Shown here piece by piece: positions 9,141-21,441 of a DNA stretch of 64,000 bases. How positions within the stretch are numbered: position 1 is the stretch's first letter; each line of letters begins with the position of its first letter. The translations under genes and the position numbers were made by a program. The stretch is from positions 124,001 through 188,000 of the forward strand of contig DEMD01000003.1 in assembly GCA_002354735.1 (NCBI GenBank), given 5' to 3'. The DNA is from Gammaproteobacteria bacterium UBA2679. Its GTDB lineage: Bacteria > Pseudomonadota > Gammaproteobacteria > Pseudomonadales > Oleiphilaceae. A model generated the notes under the pieces. The model saw only the letters and a program-made list of their open reading frames with translations. It was not told the DNA's origin and did not search any database.

Positions 9141-9156
9141 CTGTATCTTTGTACAG
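9141..9156 (-). promoter_or_regulatory. LexA (SOS) box
   Basis: CTGTATCTTTGTACAG matches the gammaproteobacterial LexA consensus CTGT-N8-ACAG exactly and has the usual AT-rich centre. It ends 20 bases before the GTG start of the radical SAM gene. On the minus strand a TTTACC and a TACAGT separated by 16 bases could be the -35 and -10, with the box covering the spacer and -10, as expected of a repressor site. It therefore probably places the radical SAM/UdgX pair in the SOS regulon. The divergent gene at 9307 is about 150 bases away and less likely to be controlled. Confidence 0.85.
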
Positions 9157-9306
9157 TATCCGGTAAATGTAAAGCGCTTATGCGGGAAATCGCGAGAATT
9201 GAAAAGTCTTTCAGTCATGAGGGTTCGCTTTCTGATAAACTTCAGCCCACTTGGTAGCCGCACCTCGGAACGGCACCACAAGCCCATTTGATCGTAGCCA
9301 TTGTTC

Positions 9307-10020
9307 ATGACAGACGAAACGACAAGCGCCGAAAAGCCAGCCCACCGCGGTGGCATGCTGCAAAACCTACTGTTCAACATCATCATTCCAGTGATCATTC
9401 TGTCCAAGTTCAGTGGCGAGGATTCACTTGGACCGATGGTGAGCATCGTGGTCGCTCTGGCCTTCCCTATAGGCTACGGCCTGTACGATTACAGCAAATC
9501 CCAGAAGACCAACTTTTTCTCTGTGTTGGGTATCGTCAGTGTATTTCTGACCGGCGGTATGAGCCTGTTGAAACTGGACCCGGAATATATCGCCATCAAA
9601 GAAGCGACCATTCCGGCGCTGATTGGTCTGGCAGTCCTGATTTCACAGAAGACCAAGTTTCCGCTAGTGAAGATCTTTCTGTTCAACGACCAGATCATGC
9701 AGGTCGACAAGCTGCACCGAATCCTGGCGGAAAACGGTAAGGAGAAGGAGTTTCAGGGGAAGCTGTGGAACGTAGCCTCTATTGTTGCAGGCTCGTTCTT
9801 TCTCTCGGCAGTACTGAATTATATGCTGGCGAAAATCGTCCTTGTCAGTCCGCCTGGCACGTCTGCCTACAGTGAAGAACTGGGCAAGATGACAGCGCTG
9901 AGTTTTCCGGTAATTGCCCTGCCCAGCATGATCGTGCTGATGATCGGTCTGTGGTACCTGATCAAGCAGATCAAGCTACTGACCGGCCTCAAGCTGGACG
10001 ACATTCTCAAACAGCACTAG
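9307..10020 (+). CDS. VC0807-family multi-pass inner membrane protein
   Basis: 237-residue membrane protein of unknown function. The N-terminal half has closely spaced hydrophobic segments (LLFNIIIPVIILSKF, PMVSIVVALAFPIGYGLYD, FFSVLGIVSVFLTGGMSLL, ATIPALIGLAVLIS). The PIGYGLYD and TGGMSLLKLDPEYIAIKEATIP-type pattern is characteristic of VC0807-like proteins, which are related to septation-type membrane proteins. The C-terminal half adds two more helices (IVAGSFFLSAVLNYML, FPVIALPSMIVLMIGLWYL). The frame opens at a TTG at 9301; the ATG at 9307 is taken as start. It is convergent with ruvC, 23 bases apart. No function is assigned. Confidence 0.72.
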   Translation: MTDETTSAEKPAHRGGMLQNLLFNIIIPVIILSKFSGEDSLGPMVSIVVALAFPIGYGLYDYSKSQKTNFFSVLGIVSVFLTGGMSLLKLDPEYIAIKEATIPALIGLAVLISQKTKFPLVKIFLFNDQIMQVDKLHRILAENGKEKEFQGKLWNVASIVAGSFFLSAVLNYMLAKIVLVSPPGTSAYSEELGKMTALSFPVIALPSMIVLMIGLWYLIKQIKLLTGLKLDDILKQH

Positions 10021-10043
10021 GTTCGATCAGGGCAGCTGCCGAA

Positions 10044-10571
10044 CTAACGCAGCCGGCCTCGGACGAAACTGCTGACGCGCTCGCTGTTGGTCCGCAAGAC
10101 ATTCAGGCTGTGGGTTGTGTGCATGTGGCAGATCGCGATCGACAGTGCGTCAGCCGCATCGGCCTGAGGTGTGGCCTCAAGTCTTAATACTGCCTGAACC
10201 ATGTGCTGCATCTGTTCCTTGGTCGCAGCACCCGTGCCAGTCATTGCCTGCTTCACCTTGGTCGCCGAATACTCACCAACCTCAAGTCCAGCCTCAGCCA
10301 TTGCAAGAATAGCCGCGCCCCTGGCCTGCCCCAGTTTAAGCGCACTATCCGCATTCTTGGCCATGAAGACCTTTTCGATCGCAGCAGTTTCCGGCCGATA
10401 CATCTCGATGACCTGAGCCACTGAGCGGAACACGCACTGCAGGCGCTCCGCCAGCGTGTCACCCTGCACTCTTATGCAACCACTCGCGACATACACCGGC
10501 TTATTATGCTGAGCCTGAACCAGGCCATAGCCAGTGATGCGCGAGCCGGGATCGATCCCGAGGATAATCAC
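10044..10571 (-). CDS. ruvC: Holliday junction resolvase RuvC
   Basis: 175-residue endonuclease that cleaves four-way junctions at the end of homologous recombination. All four catalytic acids are at their E. coli positions: D7 (GIDPGS), E66 (AIEKVF), D138 and D141 (DAADALSIA). The start codon is GTG, 12 bases after the aspS stop, so it is probably co-transcribed with aspS. In many relatives yebC lies between aspS and ruvC and ruvAB follow; here yebC is missing and the gene is followed at once by a convergent membrane-protein gene. The enzyme itself looks intact. Confidence 0.96.
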   Translation of the reverse strand: MIILGIDPGSRITGYGLVQAQHNKPVYVASGCIRVQGDTLAERLQCVFRSVAQVIEMYRPETAAIEKVFMAKNADSALKLGQARGAAILAMAEAGLEVGEYSATKVKQAMTGTGAATKEQMQHMVQAVLRLEATPQADAADALSIAICHMHTTHSLNVLRTNSERVSSFVRGRLR

Positions 10572-10583
10572 CTTACGCGACTA

Positions 10584-12374
10584 CTAGGCGCCGGGGACTT
10601 CTTTCGCACGCAGACGAATCGAAAGCTCCTTGAGATGGCGATCTTCTACTTTGCCTGGCGCCTGAGTCAGCACACACATCGCGCTCTGGGTCTTCGGAAA
10701 GGCAATGACCTCACGAATGGACTGCGCACCGGTCATCAGCATAACCAGGCGATCCAGACCGAAGGCCAAGCCACCGTGCGGGGGTGCACCGTACTTCAAT
10801 GCGTCCAGCAGGAAGCCAAACTTGTCGGCAGCTTCTTCCTCGCCAATACCAAGAATCTCGAGAACTTTCTGCTGCATGGCGCGGTCGTGGATACGGATCG
10901 AACCACCACCGAGCTCTGTGCCGTTCAGCACCATATCGTAAGCTCGGCTCAGTGCAGTGCCCGGGCTTTCGGCCAGCATCTCTGGTGAGCAGGATGGTGC
11001 CGTGAATGGGTGATGCAGTGGTGTCCAGGCGCCTTTGTCGGTCTTCTCAAACATCGGGAAGTCAACGACCCAGCATGGCGCCCAAGGCTTGGTGTACAGG
11101 TTTCTGTCCTGACCGATCTTCACACGCAGTGCACCGAGTGCTTCATTCACGACGGTAGACTTATCGGCACCGAAGAAGATCAGATCGCCATTTTCCGCGC
11201 CGGTACGGCTAAGAATTTCGCTGATGGCGGCTTCCGGAATGTGCTTAACGATTGGTGACTGCAAGCCTTCAGCACCGGCAGACTTGTCGTTGACCTTTAT
11301 ATAGGCCAGACCACGGGCGCCGTAAATGCCGACGAACTTGGTGTAGTCGTCGATCTGCTTGCGAGACAGCTCATTGCCGGCGGGAATCTTCAGCGCAGCG
11401 ACCCTGCCCTCAGGATCGTTGGCTGGACCAGAAAACACCTTGAACTCGGCATCCTTGAGCAGATCAGCAACATCGACCAGCTCCAGCGGAATCCGCAGGT
11501 CAGGCTTGTCGCTACCATAACGCTGCATGGCTTCGGCATACGGCATACGCGGGAACTCGCCGAGATCAACACCAAGCACGGTCTTGAACAGGTCAACGAT
11601 CATCGCCTGGGTCAGCTCGATGATTTCGAGTTCGTTCATGAACGAGGTTTCGATATCGACCTGGGTAAATTCGGGTTGACGATCCGCTCGAAGATCTTCG
11701 TCACGGAAGCACTTGGCGATCTGGTAATAGCGATCCACACCGGACATCATCAGCAGCTGCTTGAATAGCTGTGGACTCTGGGGGAGTGCAAAGAAGCTGC
11801 CCGGATGCGTTCGACTTGGGACAAGATAGTCACGTGCACCTTCCGGGGTAGCTCGCGTGAGTATCGGCGTCTCGACGTCGATAAAGCCTTGCTGATCCAG
11901 AAAGTTACGAATGAAAGTGGCGACCTTGGAGCGCAAGCGGAGCTTGTCCAGCATTTCAGGACGGCGAAGATCCAGGTAGCGATATTTGAGACGGACTTCC
12001 TCGCCCACATCGACGTAATCGTCGAGCGGGAATGGCGGCGTCTGCGCCGAGCTCAGCAATTCGACGTTCTTGGCGAGCACTTCCACCCGGCCAGTGGACA
12101 TCTCTTTGTTCTCTGTACCGGCAGGTCGAGTACGCACACGCCCAGTGATCGCCAGCACGTATTCGCTTCGTACCTTTTCAGCAAGTGAAAAGGCTTCGGC
12201 AGTGTCTGGGTCGACTACGATCTGAGCTATGCCGTCTCGATCACGGAGATCTAGGAAGATAACGCCGCCGTGGTCGCGCCTGCGGTGAACCCAGCCGCAA
12301 AGGGTGACAGTTTCGTCGACGTTGGACTCGGATATGGCACCACAGTAGTGACTGCGGCTGAATTGACTTTGCAT
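10584..12374 (-). CDS. aspS: aspartate--tRNA ligase
   Basis: 596-residue bacterial-type class IIb synthetase charging tRNA-Asp. Order of domains: N-terminal OB-fold anticodon-binding domain (about 1-110, [19 protein letters not shown]), catalytic core with motif 2 [16 protein letters not shown], the GAD insertion in the middle, and motif 3 [12 protein letters not shown] near the C-terminus. H35 in RRRDHGG, and probably G86 in RPAG, match the residues reported for the non-discriminating P. aeruginosa enzyme (E. coli has Leu and Lys). The enzyme may thus also make Asp-tRNA-Asn for amidation. A TATACT element about 35-40 bases upstream of the start could be its -10. It leads into ruvC. Confidence 0.96.
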   Translation of the reverse strand: MQSQFSRSHYCGAISESNVDETVTLCGWVHRRRDHGGVIFLDLRDRDGIAQIVVDPDTAEAFSLAEKVRSEYVLAITGRVRTRPAGTENKEMSTGRVEVLAKNVELLSSAQTPPFPLDDYVDVGEEVRLKYRYLDLRRPEMLDKLRLRSKVATFIRNFLDQQGFIDVETPILTRATPEGARDYLVPSRTHPGSFFALPQSPQLFKQLLMMSGVDRYYQIAKCFRDEDLRADRQPEFTQVDIETSFMNELEIIELTQAMIVDLFKTVLGVDLGEFPRMPYAEAMQRYGSDKPDLRIPLELVDVADLLKDAEFKVFSGPANDPEGRVAALKIPAGNELSRKQIDDYTKFVGIYGARGLAYIKVNDKSAGAEGLQSPIVKHIPEAAISEILSRTGAENGDLIFFGADKSTVVNEALGALRVKIGQDRNLYTKPWAPCWVVDFPMFEKTDKGAWTPLHHPFTAPSCSPEMLAESPGTALSRAYDMVLNGTELGGGSIRIHDRAMQQKVLEILGIGEEEAADKFGFLLDALKYGAPPHGGLAFGLDRLVMLMTGAQSIREVIAFPKTQSAMCVLTQAPGKVEDRHLKELSIRLRAKEVPGA

Positions 12375-12520
12375 TGGAATTTCCCGTTCGCAGGCGCCGT
12401 TAAAAAGCGTGCTAGTATAAACGCTCCATACGCCAATTGCAGTCCTGAGTTTGGAATTCGCGCTAGCACGACCCTAGAATGAATGGAATAAGAACAATAA
12501 GCCCTGAATTGGAGCTCAAC

Positions 12521-13465
12521 ATGCAAAAACCGCTGATCGTTCTTCTACCTGGCCTGTTCATGCCTGTGAGCAGCTGGAGTCGGGAGACCCTTCGCAACCT
12601 GCGGCAGTTTGGTGACTGCGTTACGCTCTCACTGCCCGGTCATTATCCCCAGCCGGCGCTACAGGAAGGCCAGCACTATGACAAGGCGCTCGTTCTTGAA
12701 TCGATCGACCGTCAGCTCGCCGAGCATCTGGAACCTGAGCAGTTGGCGAGTCGGCCCGTCGTCCTCTTCGGTCATTCTACCGGCGCGCTTACCGCACTCT
12801 ATTACGCCAGTCAGCGGCAGTCGATCATTTCGGCCGTGATCAGCATCGGCGGTACTGTAGATGGACGCGAAGAAGAAAACGTCTACTACTGGAATCAGCT
12901 CGGCACGCGCTATCTGGGCAAGTTTGGCCTGCTGCTGACCAACTTCTCGACCAGCATTGGCACCAGGTACGCAAGCACTCATCGGCTCGTCATGAAAGCT
13001 GCCTTCCACAATCCCGACAAGGTTTTGGCGGACGATGACTTCGAAACCGCGATGGCTGATTACATCCCGGATCTGAAGAAATTCGACACCTCCACAGCCG
13101 GCCGAATTCTGCGAGACCTCTATCATTTTGATGCCAAGGCGGAGCTCAAGCGATTGCACCGGCCGGTGTGGGTTTGTGCAGGTGAGGAAGATGACTTTGT
13201 TCCTGAGCGCCGCACACGGCAACTCGTGGAGACGCTACCCGATGCGACACTGGATTTGATTCCAGATACCGGACATTTGCCCTTCGTCGAAGAAACTCAG
13301 CGTTTCTTTCGTCTGATGCGGGTTTTCATGCAGCAGGCTGGATTGGCTGAATGGGCTGAGAGTCAGCCCTCGCTGTCGGTGAAAGAGTCTGCGGGATCAA
13401 TGGCATCAAGAGACAGAGCTGCCCTGAGATCACGAACCCGCAAGTTCAGTGCGTCGGGCTCATAG
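12521..13465 (+). CDS. alpha/beta hydrolase
   Basis: About 314 residues. The start is taken at the ATG at 12521, which has GGAG at ideal distance; the open frame extends to 12479. It shows the alpha/beta-hydrolase fold: oxyanion segment LLPGLFMPVSSWS, nucleophile elbow FGHSTGAL (Ser as nucleophile), acid in EEDDFVPERRT, and histidine in PDTGHLPFVEE. There is no signal peptide, so it is probably cytoplasmic. The substrate cannot be told. The last 34 codons, a Ser/Arg-rich tail, overlap the 3' end of the convergent HIT-family gene by 103 bases, which is unusual. It is divergent from aspS. Confidence 0.82.
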   Translation: MQKPLIVLLPGLFMPVSSWSRETLRNLRQFGDCVTLSLPGHYPQPALQEGQHYDKALVLESIDRQLAEHLEPEQLASRPVVLFGHSTGALTALYYASQRQSIISAVISIGGTVDGREEENVYYWNQLGTRYLGKFGLLLTNFSTSIGTRYASTHRLVMKAAFHNPDKVLADDDFETAMADYIPDLKKFDTSTAGRILRDLYHFDAKAELKRLHRPVWVCAGEEDDFVPERRTRQLVETLPDATLDLIPDTGHLPFVEETQRFFRLMRVFMQQAGLAEWAESQPSLSVKESAGSMASRDRAALRSRTRKFSASGS

Positions 13466-13836
13466 GGCTTCGGCGGGAAACGACCCCATACCGGCCCCGG
13501 CCAGGCCTGATCGTGACTGAAGCGCACGATGTGATGAATATGCAGCTGCGGAACGACGTTCCCCAGCGCAGCAATATTCATCTTCTCACCCGAGAACAGA
13601 TCCATCATCACCGTCGCCAGCAGACATGAGCTGTCGTTGATCGATGCACGCTGGATACGCGTGAGCTCGTGCAGTTCACGAGCATCGGCGACAAGCGGAA
13701 TCAGCAGGCACCAAGGATAGGCCGCATCGTTCATCAGCCTGATTTCGCAAATCCCCAACCTGCCGACAAAGACCGAATCGCGCTCGATACGATGATCGAG
13801 CTCGAATCCATCCGCTGCAATGACTTCTGCAGACAT
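13363..13836 (-). CDS. HIT-family protein
   Basis: 157-residue histidine-triad superfamily protein, probably a cytoplasmic nucleotide hydrolase or transferase. The conserved core is LMNDAAYPWCLLIP near residue 35, then NIAALGNVVPQLHIHHIVRF, where QLHIHH is the version of the triad found in this proteobacterial subgroup. A Trp/Pro-rich PAWPGPVWG-like segment follows. It begins 12 bases after the ugd stop and is presumably the last gene of a galE-ugd-HIT transcript. Its final 34 codons overlap the convergent hydrolase gene in antisense. The substrate is unknown. Confidence 0.85.
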   Translation of the reverse strand: MSAEVIAADGFELDHRIERDSVFVGRLGICEIRLMNDAAYPWCLLIPLVADARELHELTRIQRASINDSSCLLATVMMDLFSGEKMNIAALGNVVPQLHIHHIVRFSHDQAWPGPVWGRFPPKPYEPDALNLRVRDLRAALSLDAIDPADSFTDSEG

Positions 13837-13848
13837 GCTCAGCTGTCC

Positions 13849-15192
13849 TTAGATAAACTTCTGAACACTCAGGCCACGCCCCATCGCGTAATAGTCGAAG
13901 CCTTTGCGCGCCATGCGCTCAGGATCGTACAGGTTACGGCCATCGAAAATCGCAGGTCGTGACAGGCTGTTCTTGATCACCGCGAACTCCGGCGAGCGGA
14001 ATTCCTTCCATTCTGTGCAAATCAGCAGCGCGTCCGCACCCTTGAGGCACTGCTCCTTCGTGCCGCAGAGATCGAGATTGTCCTGATCAGCATAAATCCG
14101 CTGCGTCTCCTTCATGGCTTCAGGATCGTAAGCCTTGACCTTCGCGCCGGCCTCCCACAACAGCTCCATGAGAACACGGCTGGACGCTTCACGCATGTCG
14201 TCGGTATTGGGCTTGAAAGACAGTCCCCAAATGGCAAAGGTCTTGCCCTTGAGGTCGCCATCAAAGTACTTGTTGACCTTCTCGAACAACTTGGACTTCT
14301 GACGATAGTTGACCGACTCGACGGCCTTGAGCAGCTCGGAATCGTAGCCCACTGAGTCAGCCGTCATCACCAGCGCCTGCACGTCTTTCGGGAAGCAGGA
14401 GCCACCGTAGCCGCAGCCAGGATAAATGAAGTGATAACCGATACGCGGATCAGAACCAATACCACGACGAACGTTTTCCACGTCTGCGCCCAGTCTTTCG
14501 GCCAGGTTAGCCACTTCGTTCATGAAACTGATCTTGGTCGCGAGCATGGCATTTGCCGCATACTTGGTCAGCTCCGCTGAACGGATGTCCATGGAAATGA
14601 TACGGTCGTGGCTGCGGTTGAAAGGCTCGTAGGCTTCGCGAATCAGTTCAATCGGCTCTTCACTGTCGGCACCGATGACAATTCGATCTGGTTTCATGAA
14701 GTCACCGACCGCGTCGCCTTCCTTGAGGAACTCGGGGTTGGACACGACATCAAAGCGCAAATCGCTATTGCGCGACTGCAGCACTTCCTGGATAGCCTTC
14801 TTGACTCGGTCACCTGTGCCCACAGGCACGGTAGACTTGTCGATGACAACCTTGTAGTCGTTCATGTGCTCGCCAATCGTGCGCGCAACCATGAGCACGT
14901 ACTTGAGATCAGCCGAACCATCTTCGTCAGGCGGCGTGCCAACGGCAATAAACTGCAGCTGACCAAAATCCACGCCCTCTTTCGCGTCGGTGGTGAATTT
15001 CAGCCGGCCAGCTTCGAAATTCGACTGCACGATGGGCTCGAGACCAGGCTCGAAGATCGGGATAATGCCGTTCTTCAGGTTTTCGATCTTCGTCTTGTCG
15101 ACGTCGACACACATGACGTGATGACCCACATCAGCCAGACAGGCGCCAGTTACCAGACCGACATAGCCGGTGCCGAAGATAGTTATGTTCAT
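13849..15192 (-). CDS. ugd: UDP-glucose 6-dehydrogenase
   Basis: 447-residue NAD-dependent enzyme oxidising UDP-glucose to UDP-glucuronate, a precursor for exopolysaccharide and lipid A modification. The N-terminal Rossmann motif is [11 protein letters not shown], the catalytic cysteine lies in [12 protein letters not shown], and the C-terminal UDP-binding domain includes [15 protein letters not shown]. Its ATG overlaps the galE stop by four bases (ATGA), indicating translational coupling. Together the two genes set the supply of UDP-galactose and UDP-glucuronate. Confidence 0.95.
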   Translation of the reverse strand: MNITIFGTGYVGLVTGACLADVGHHVMCVDVDKTKIENLKNGIIPIFEPGLEPIVQSNFEAGRLKFTTDAKEGVDFGQLQFIAVGTPPDEDGSADLKYVLMVARTIGEHMNDYKVVIDKSTVPVGTGDRVKKAIQEVLQSRNSDLRFDVVSNPEFLKEGDAVGDFMKPDRIVIGADSEEPIELIREAYEPFNRSHDRIISMDIRSAELTKYAANAMLATKISFMNEVANLAERLGADVENVRRGIGSDPRIGYHFIYPGCGYGGSCFPKDVQALVMTADSVGYDSELLKAVESVNYRQKSKLFEKVNKYFDGDLKGKTFAIWGLSFKPNTDDMREASSRVLMELLWEAGAKVKAYDPEAMKETQRIYADQDNLDLCGTKEQCLKGADALLICTEWKEFRSPEFAVIKNSLSRPAIFDGRNLYDPERMARKGFDYYAMGRGLSVQKFI

Positions 15193-16190
15193 GATTCACT
15201 CCTTGTTGAAGACTTTCGCTCCTGCCAGATTTTTTCCCAGTTCAGCGCTGAACGGACGATTGTCTCGAGTTCGGCGTGATCAGGCTTCCAGCCAAGCACG
15301 GCTTTGATTCGGTCGTTGGCGGCCACCAGTGCGCCCGGATCACCTGGGCGGCGATCAACGAGCTCCACGGGAAAATCCACACCAGAGAGCTTCTTCACGA
15401 CGTCAACAACTTCCTTGACGGTGAAGCCTGTGCCATAGCCACAGTTGAGGATATTCGACTCGCCACCGGCGGCCATATGATCCAGCGCCATCACATGCGC
15501 CTTGGCCAGGTCTTCGACGTGGATGTAATCTCGCACACAGGTACCATCGCGAGTATCGTAGTCGGTGCCAAAAATCTTCATGCCGTCACGAACGCCGTTC
15601 GCGCATTCGCAGGCGACCTTGATAAGGTGGGTCGCTTCAGGCGTGGCTTGGCCGATTCGGCCTTCGAGGTCTGCGCCTGCAACATTGAAGTAACGCAGAA
15701 TGGTGTAATTCAGGCCGCTGGCTGCTGCAAAGTCCTGAATCATCTGCTCACTCATGAGCTTGGACGCGCCATAAGGATTGATTGGCTGCAGCGGGCTCGC
15801 TTCGCCGATGACAGTCTCATCGGGCATACCGTAAACAGCCGCCGTCGAGGAGAATACCAGGCGGGGAATCCTGTGCTTCTCGATAGCGCCTAACAGATTC
15901 AGCGTATTTCTGGTGTTATTCCGATAATACTTCAGCGGGTTTTCGACGGATTCGGGAACAACGATATGAGCGGCGAAGTGCAGCACGGCTTCAAAATTCT
16001 GACCTTCCATGAGGCGATCGATGGCGTCCGGGTCTCCCAGGTCGCCTTCAACGAGCTTTCCACTCAGAATGGCCCAGGGATAACCGGTCGACAGGTTATC
16101 GAAGACCGTTATATCGTGGCCAGCCTCGCCCAGCTGGCGTACGACATGGCTACCGATATAGCCGGCGCCGCCAGTTACTAAAACTTTCAT
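15189..16190 (-). CDS. galE: UDP-glucose 4-epimerase
   Basis: 333-residue extended short-chain dehydrogenase interconverting UDP-glucose and UDP-galactose. NAD-binding motif GGAGYIGSH lies at residues 7-15. The catalytic triad region is SSTAAVYG followed by YGASK (Tyr-x3-Lys). [10 protein letters not shown] and the closing DRRPGDPG are standard GalE features. It precedes ugd with a four-base overlap and follows tadA by 40 bases on the same strand. Other NDP-sugar epimerases are possible in principle, but similarity to GalE is strong over the whole length. Confidence 0.94.
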   Translation of the reverse strand: MKVLVTGGAGYIGSHVVRQLGEAGHDITVFDNLSTGYPWAILSGKLVEGDLGDPDAIDRLMEGQNFEAVLHFAAHIVVPESVENPLKYYRNNTRNTLNLLGAIEKHRIPRLVFSSTAAVYGMPDETVIGEASPLQPINPYGASKLMSEQMIQDFAAASGLNYTILRYFNVAGADLEGRIGQATPEATHLIKVACECANGVRDGMKIFGTDYDTRDGTCVRDYIHVEDLAKAHVMALDHMAAGGESNILNCGYGTGFTVKEVVDVVKKLSGVDFPVELVDRRPGDPGALVAANDRIKAVLGWKPDHAELETIVRSALNWEKIWQERKSSTRSES

Positions 16191-16230
16191 GCTGTTTCAC
16201 CTTATAAACTTCAGAAAAAGATTGTACCCG

Positions 16231-16784
16231 CTAGGGGTTCTGATCGGCTGAGACGCCCGCTCGCGCGGCTTTTAGTGCTGCTCTGCGCTCAGCGAAAAAT
16301 GTCTGCAGTAAATGGCGACTCTCTTCGGCCTGCACACCCTCACTCCAGGCCAACTGCCAATTGAAGGGAAACTTGGCAAGCAGATCACCATGGCTCACCA
16401 CGGCGCCTGATTTGGGCTCACGTGTCGCGAACACCAGACGCGTAACGCGCGCATGGATAGCCGCACCGAGACACATCATGCATGGTTCGAGCGTCACGTA
16501 GAGTGTAGCAGGCGTCAGCCGATAATTACGGCGGGTTTGACCGGCCTCACGCAGCGCATTCATTTCCGCATGGGCGCTAGGGTCACAGCGGCCAATCGGC
16601 GCGTTCCAGCCTTGGCCGATTACCTGACCAGTATCATCATCTACTACAACGGCGCCGACGGGAACTTCACCCGCTGCATAAGCTGATGCAGCCTGAACCA
16701 TGGCCAGTGCCATCCATTTTTTATCGTTCTCTTCTACGTCTACCTGAGCAAGATGGCTCTGAGAGACCTTAGCGTTTTCAGCGC

Positions 16785-16794
<10 letters not shown>
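16231..16794 (-). CDS. tadA: tRNA-specific adenosine deaminase TadA
   Basis: 187-residue zinc deaminase converting A34 of tRNA-Arg(ACG) to inosine. Zinc and proton-shuttle residues are in [13 protein letters not shown] (His, Glu) and [10 protein letters not shown] (two Cys). [12 protein letters not shown] precedes them as expected. The reading frame begins ten bases inside the end of guaA, so translation is probably coupled; the conserved deaminase domain begins near residue 27 ([11 protein letters not shown]), so a slightly shorter protein cannot be excluded. Confidence 0.93.
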
Positions 16795-19872
<3,078 letters not shown>

Positions 19873-19884
19873 CTACGATCGAAA

Positions 19885-19909
19885 GCGGCCGCGGCTAGCC
19901 GGCGGCCGC
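19885..19909 (-). promoter_or_regulatory. GC-rich hairpin in the guaB 5' leader
   Basis: Two copies of GCGGCCGC at 19885-19892 and 19902-19909 flank a complementary GGC/GCC pair, so this stretch can fold into an 11-base-pair stem with one bulged G. It would lie about 45-70 bases upstream of the guaB start in the transcript. There is no U-run after it on the minus strand, so it is not a typical terminator. A role in mRNA stability or leader control is possible but unproven. Confidence 0.45.
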
Positions 19910-19946
19910 ATCAAGCGCATCGGGCACATAGTCAATAGTGCCGGGT

Positions 19947-19974
19947 ATTATATGTTACTGGACTCAACAAACAA
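19947..19974 (-). promoter_or_regulatory. sigma-70 promoter of guaB
   Basis: On the minus strand, TTGTTT (19969-19974) and a consensus TATAAT (19947-19952) are separated by 16 bases. Transcription would begin near 19940, giving a leader of about 100 bases. A short inverted repeat, GGCAC (19923-19927) with GTGCC (19938-19942), overlaps the predicted start and could be an operator or the first leader stem. This interval also has to serve the divergent xseA gene. Confidence 0.7.
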
Positions 19975-19998
19975 GCACGTGGAAACCAAGATCACCTT

Positions 19999-21435
19999 AT
20001 GGCCTTTTTAAATACTGATGAGACCGGCGCACGCCCGGGCACCTCTGAGCAGCGGCCGCTCAGTGTTTCAGCGCTCAACCTGGCCGCCCGGATGCTACTG
20101 GAAAATACCTTTGGCCAGGTGTGGATCATTGGTGAAATTTCGAACTTTATGTGTCCAGCCTCTGGTCACTGGTACTTTACATTAAAGGACGATGCGGCCC
20201 AGGTGCGCTGCGCAATGTTCCGCAACCGCAACACAAGTGTCCGCTGGAAACCGGCGAACGGGCAGTCTGTACTGATCTGCGCCCGCGCCAGCATCTACGA
20301 GAATCGCGGCGAATATCAGCTCGTTGCGAATGCGATGCTCGATGCTGGCGCAGGTTCACTGCAGCAGGCCTTCGACCAGCTCAAGCGTAAACTCGAAGCC
20401 GACGGCCTGTTCGACCCTCTGCGGAAGCGCGCGATTCCTGTCATGCCGGCGGGCCTTGGCGTCGTCACCAGTGATACGGGTGCAGCACTTCACGATATTC
20501 TGCATGTGCTTAAGCGCCGTTGCCCGCTGCTGCCAGTCAAGGTCTTCGCAAGTACTGTGCAGGGCGATACGGCGGTATCTGAACTGGTAGCGGCCTTACA
20601 TTGTGCCGATCGGGATCCCGCCGTCGAACTGATCATCATTGGCCGCGGCGGTGGCTCGGCGGAAGATCTGTGGTGTTTCAATGACGAGCGGCTGGCCAGA
20701 GCCATTGCCGCCTGCGAAACGCCGGTCATCTCGGCAGTGGGTCACGAGACCGATGTGACGATAAGCGACCTTGTTGCAGATTTTCGGGCGCCAACGCCCT
20801 CGGCCGCAGCAGAGCATGCCAGCCCGGTACAGGCGGACTGGCTGGCGCGGGCCGCCCAGCTCGACGCACGCCAAAACCAGGCCATGAGCCGCGTACTTCG
20901 CCACAGCAGCCAGGTATTCAAGGCACTGTGCGATCGCCTCCAGCACCCGGGCCAGACCCTGGAGCGACACGCGCAAACACTCGATCAGCACCAGCTACGT
21001 CTTCAGTCAGCTATGGATCGCCTGCTCTCCAGCCAGCGGCGGCACGTCAGCCAATTGAGTTCACGCTTTGAAGCCATCGATCTGGCCAGACCAATGCGTG
21101 ATCGTCGAAAGCGAGTGAACGACTTGCTCAGCCGGCTCTCCCGCTGTGGCCAGCAATCCCTGCACAATAGTCGTCAGCAATTCATCATAGCTGCTCGCCA
21201 GCTCGAACAACTGAGCCCACTGGCAACCATGAACCGCGGCTACGCCATCGTGAGCACAGGATCAAAAGGTGTCAGCACCATGACGGATGGCGAGCACGCG
21301 AGCAGCCGAGGTATAGTCGGCTCGGTAGTGAGCTCAATAGAGCAGCTTGATCCCGGCGACCGTCTGACCGTACGACTGAAAGACGGGCAGGCCGAATGCC
21401 TTGTAGAATCTGTAACTGACTCAGGCGGAGACTGA
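19999..21435 (+). CDS. xseA: exodeoxyribonuclease VII large subunit
   Basis: 478-residue catalytic subunit of exonuclease VII, which degrades single-stranded DNA from both ends with XseB. The N-terminal OB fold contains WIIGEISNF and SGHWYFTLKDD (about 41-72). The catalytic domain includes VVTSDTGAALHDI, IIGRGGGSAEDLW and ISAVGHETDVTISD. A long coiled-coil follows (about 280-400), and the C-terminal segment LDPGDRLTVRLKDG closes the protein. TSDTG appears where many homologues have TSxTGAA. No xseB is visible nearby. Divergent from guaB; the next gene starts seven bases later. Confidence 0.95.
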   Translation: MAFLNTDETGARPGTSEQRPLSVSALNLAARMLLENTFGQVWIIGEISNFMCPASGHWYFTLKDDAAQVRCAMFRNRNTSVRWKPANGQSVLICARASIYENRGEYQLVANAMLDAGAGSLQQAFDQLKRKLEADGLFDPLRKRAIPVMPAGLGVVTSDTGAALHDILHVLKRRCPLLPVKVFASTVQGDTAVSELVAALHCADRDPAVELIIIGRGGGSAEDLWCFNDERLARAIAACETPVISAVGHETDVTISDLVADFRAPTPSAAAEHASPVQADWLARAAQLDARQNQAMSRVLRHSSQVFKALCDRLQHPGQTLERHAQTLDQHQLRLQSAMDRLLSSQRRHVSQLSSRFEAIDLARPMRDRRKRVNDLLSRLSRCGQQSLHNSRQQFIIAARQLEQLSPLATMNRGYAIVSTGSKGVSTMTDGEHASSRGIVGSVVSSIEQLDPGDRLTVRLKDGQAECLVESVTDSGGD

Positions 21436-21441
21436 CCAGCC

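Noticed and set aside
10021..10044. Small palindrome GGCAGCTGCC between two convergent genes
   Set aside because: Short stem without a T-run; not convincing as a terminator.
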